From Chionoecetes opilio (Eukaryota > Arthropoda > Malacostraca > Decapoda > Majidae): a stretch of 64,000 nucleotides of DNA. Position 1 is the stretch's first letter. Every line of letters starts with the position of its first letter. Location: positions 158,501 to 222,500 of the forward strand of contig JACEEZ010026277.1 of assembly GCA_016584305.1 (NCBI GenBank), read 5' to 3'. The position numbers and the translations under genes are program-made. Below are positions 60,795 through 64,000 of this stretch, piece after piece. The notes below the pieces were generated by a model that saw nothing but the letters and a program-made list of their open reading frames with translations, had not been told where the DNA came from and searched no databases.

Positions 60795-63700
60795 AATCCC
60801 TTAGTCAATAGGAAGTTTTTATTCAATAGGGAGTTTTTAGTTAAGGGTTTTTATTCAATAGGGAGTTATTAGTTAATAGGGAGTTTTAGTTAATAGGGAG
60901 TTTTTAGTTAATAGGGAGTTATTAGTTAATAGGGAGTTTTAGTTAATAGGGAGTTTTTAGTTAATAGGGAGTTATTAGTTAATAGGGAGTTTTAGTTAAT
61001 AGGGAGTTATTAGTTAATAGGGAGTTATTAGTTAATAGGGAGTTTTAGTTAATAGGGAGTTTAGTTAATAGGGAGTTATTAGTTAATAGGGAGTTTTTAG
61101 TTAATAGGGAGTTATTAGTTAATAGGGAGTTATTAGTTAATAGGGAGTTTTAGTTAATAGGGAGTTATTAGTTAATAGGGAGTTTTAGTTAATAGGGAGT
61201 TTTTAGTTAATAGGGAGTTATTAGTTAATAGGGAGTTTTTAGTTAATAGGGAGTTATTAGTTAATAGGGAGTTTTTAGTTAATAGGGAGTTATTAGTTAA
61301 TAGAGTTATTAGTTAATAGGGAGTTTAGTTAATAGGGAGTTTTTAGTTAATAGGGAGTTTAGTTAATAGGGAGTTTTAGTTAATAGCGAGTTTTTAGTTA
61401 ATAGGGAGTTATTAGTTAATAGGGAGTTTTTAGTCAATAGGGAGTTTAGTTAATAGGGAGTTATTAGTTAATAGGGAGTTATTAGTTAATAGGGAGTTAT
61501 TAGTTAATAGGGAGTTTAGTTAATAGGGAGTTTTAGTTAATAGGGAGTTTTGAGTTAATAGGGAGTTTTTAGTCAATAGGGAGTTTTAGTTAATAGGAGC
61601 TTTTAGTCAATAGGGAGTTATTAGTTAATAGGGAGTTTAGTTAATAGGGAGTTTAGTTAATAGGGAGTTTTTAGTTAATAGGGAGTTTAGTTAATAGGGA
61701 GTTTAGTTAATAGGGAGTTATTAGTTAATAGGGAGTTTTTAGTTAATAGGGAGTTATTAGTTAATAGGGAGTTTGTCAATAGGGAGTTATTAGTTAATAG
61801 GGAGTTATTAGTTAATAGGGAGTTTTTAGTTAATAGGGAGTTTTAGTCAATAGGGAGTTATTAGTTAATAGGGAGTTTTTAGTTAATAGGGAGTTTTTAG
61901 TTAATAGGGAGTTATTAGTTAATAGGGAGTTTAGTTAATAGGGAGTTTTTAGTTAATAGAGTTATTAGTTAATAGGGAGTTATTAGTTAATAGGGAGTTT
62001 TTAGTTAATAGGGAGTTATTAGTTAATAGGGAGTTATTAGTTAATAGGGAGTTTAGTTAATAGGGAGTTTTTAGTTAATAGGGAGTTTAGTTAATAGGGA
62101 GTTTAGTTAATAGGGAGTTTTTAGTCAATAGGGAGTTATTAGTTAATCGGGAGTTTTTAGTTAATAGGGAGTTATTAGTTAATATGGAGTTTAGTTAATA
62201 GGGAGTTTTTAGTTAATAGGGAGTTTAGTTAATAGGGAGTTTTTAGTTAATAGGGAGTTTTTAGTCAATAGGGAGTTATTAGTTAATAGGGAGTTTTTAG
62301 TTAATAGGGAGTTGAGTTAATAGGGAGTTTAGTTAATAGGGAGTTTTTAGTTAATAGGGAGTTATTAGTTAATAGGGAATTATTAGTTAATAGGGAGTTA
62401 TTAGTTAATAGAATTATTAGTTAATAGGGAGTTTAGTTAATAGGAGTTTAGTTAATAGGGAGTTATTAGTTAATAGGGAGTTTTTAGTTAATCGGGAGTT
62501 TTTAGTTAATAGGGAGTTATTAGTTAATAGGGAGTTTAGTTAATAGGGAGTTTTTAGTTAATAGGGAGTTTAGTTAATAGGGAGTTATTAGTTAATAGGG
62601 AGTTTTTAGTTAATAGGGAGTTTTTAGTCAATAGGGAGTTATTAGTTAATAGGGAGTTTTTAGTTAATAGGGAGTTTAGTTAATAGGGAGTTTAGTTAAT
62701 AGGGAGTTTTTAGTTAATAGGGAGTTATTAGTTAATAGGGAGTTTAGTTAATAGGGAGTTTTAGTTAATAGGGAGTTTTAGTTAATAGGAGTATTAGTTA
62801 GTAATAGGGAGTTTTAGTTAATAGGGAGTTTTAGTTAATAGGGAGTTTTAGTTAATAGGGAGTTTTTAGTTAATAGGGAGTTTTTAGTTAATAGGGAGTT
62901 TATTAGTTAATAGGGAGTTTAGTTAATAGGGAGTTTTAGTTGATAGGGAGTTTTTAGTTAATAGGGAGTTATTAGTTAATAGGGAGTTTTTAGTCAATAG
63001 GGAGTTTAGTTAATAGGGAGTTTAGTTAATAGGGAGTTATTAGTTAATAGGGAATTATTAGTTAATAGGGAGTTATTAGTTAATAGGGAGTTATTAGTTA
63101 ATAGGGAGTTATTAGTTAATAGGGAGTTTTTAGTTAATAGGGAGTTTTTAGTTAATAGGGAGTTATTAGTTAATAGGGAGTTTAGTTAATAGGGAGTTTT
63201 AGTTAATAGGGAGTTTTTAGTTAATAGGGAGTTATTAGTTAATAGGGAGTTTTTAGTCAATAGGGAGTTATTAGTTAATAGGGAGTTTTAGTTAATAGGG
63301 AGTTTTTAGTTAATAGGGAGTTTTTAGTTAATAGGGAGTTTTTAGTTAATAGGGAGTTTTTAGTTAATAGGGAGTTATTAGTTAATAGGGAGTTATTAGT
63401 CAATAGGGAGTTTTAGTTAATAGGGAGTTTTAGTTAATAGGGAGTTTTTAGTCAATAGGGAGTTTTAGTAATAGGGAGTTTTAGTAATAGGGAGTTTAGT
63501 AATAGGGAGTTTTTAGTTAATAGGGAGTTTTTAGTCAATAGGGAGTTTTAGTTAATAGGGAGTTTTTAGTCAATAGGGAGTTTTAGTTAATAGGGAGTTT
63601 TTAGTTAATAGGGAGTTTAGTCAATAGGGAGGTTTTAGTCAATAGGGAGTTTTGAGTCAATAGGGAGTTTTTAGTTAATAGGGAGTTTTTAGTCAATAGG

Positions 63701-64000
63701 GAATTTTTTTTTTGTCAATAGGGAGTTTTAGTTAATAGGAGTTAGTAATAGGAGTTTTGTTAATAGGGAGTTTTTAGTCAATAGGGAGTTTTAGTTAATA
63801 GGGAGTTTTTAGTCAATAGGGAGTTTTTAGTTAATAGGGAGTTTTTAGTCAAGTTTTTTGTCAATAGGGAGTTTTTAGTCAATAGGGAGTTTAGTCAATA
63901 GTTTTTTTGTCAATAGGGAGTTTTTATTTAATAGGGAGTTTTTAATCAATAGGGAGTTTTTAGTTAATAGGGAGTTTTAAATAGTCAAGAGTTTTTAGTC
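60795..64000 (+). repeat. Satellite (AGTTAATAGGGAGTTTT)n, open at the window end
   Basis: About 3.2 kb of units 14-19 bases long, variants of GTTAATAGGGAGTTTTTA or GTCAATAGGGAGTTATTA, with higher-order mixing. The unit matches GTCAATAGGGAGCTTTTA of the CR1-like LINE 3' region, and the LINE fragments at 60545-60794 grade into it. Confidence 0.95.

Overview
The window is animal nuclear DNA. It holds three intron-rich genes conserved across eukaryotes, with GT-AG (and one GC-AG) introns, embedded in very dense microsatellites, MITEs, SINEs and LINE fragments. The repeat style (long CT/AG, CA and TTA runs), proteins that read like arthropod orthologues, and (CCTAA)n tracts, the complement of the arthropod telomere unit TTAGG, suggest an arthropod, most likely a decapod crustacean. 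Species is not determinable from the sequence alone. There is nothing prokaryotic here and no CRISPR.

Layout. 1-3820: repeats, including a tRNA-derived SINE, four MITEs and a LINE fragment; the first exon of PCID2 must lie here or upstream but I cannot see it. 3821-9062 (+): PCID2 (TREX-2 mRNA export factor), seven exons to the stop. 9063-12384: MITEs and retroelement fragments. 12385-23308 (+): VMP1 (ER scramblase, autophagy), with a candidate TATA promoter near 12386, coding from 16363 and a badly degenerate central exon at 19039-19204. 23309-45225: a 22-kb gap with no gene I can support, built of minisatellites, a telomere-like tract, a tandem DNA-transposon doublet, a Helitron candidate, LINE pieces and a broken RS-rich reading frame. 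45226-59284 (-): COG1 (Golgi tethering complex), complete in 19 exons (953 codons), including a small last exon that hides under an opposite-strand ORF. 59285-64000: upstream of COG1, then over 3 kb of an 18-bp-class satellite that runs off the window.

The genes are not an operon; each is a separate housekeeping function (mRNA export, ER/autophagy, Golgi trafficking). VMP1 and COG1 converge across the repeat gap.

The most unusual pattern is at exon borders. In all three genes, exon edges with their splice sites are duplicated into the adjacent intron (six cases), often with simple sequence or a retroelement tail between the copies. In addition, CR1-like LINE/SINE tails repeatedly sit within tens of bases of exons with the tail facing the exon, most often directly upstream of 3' splice sites.
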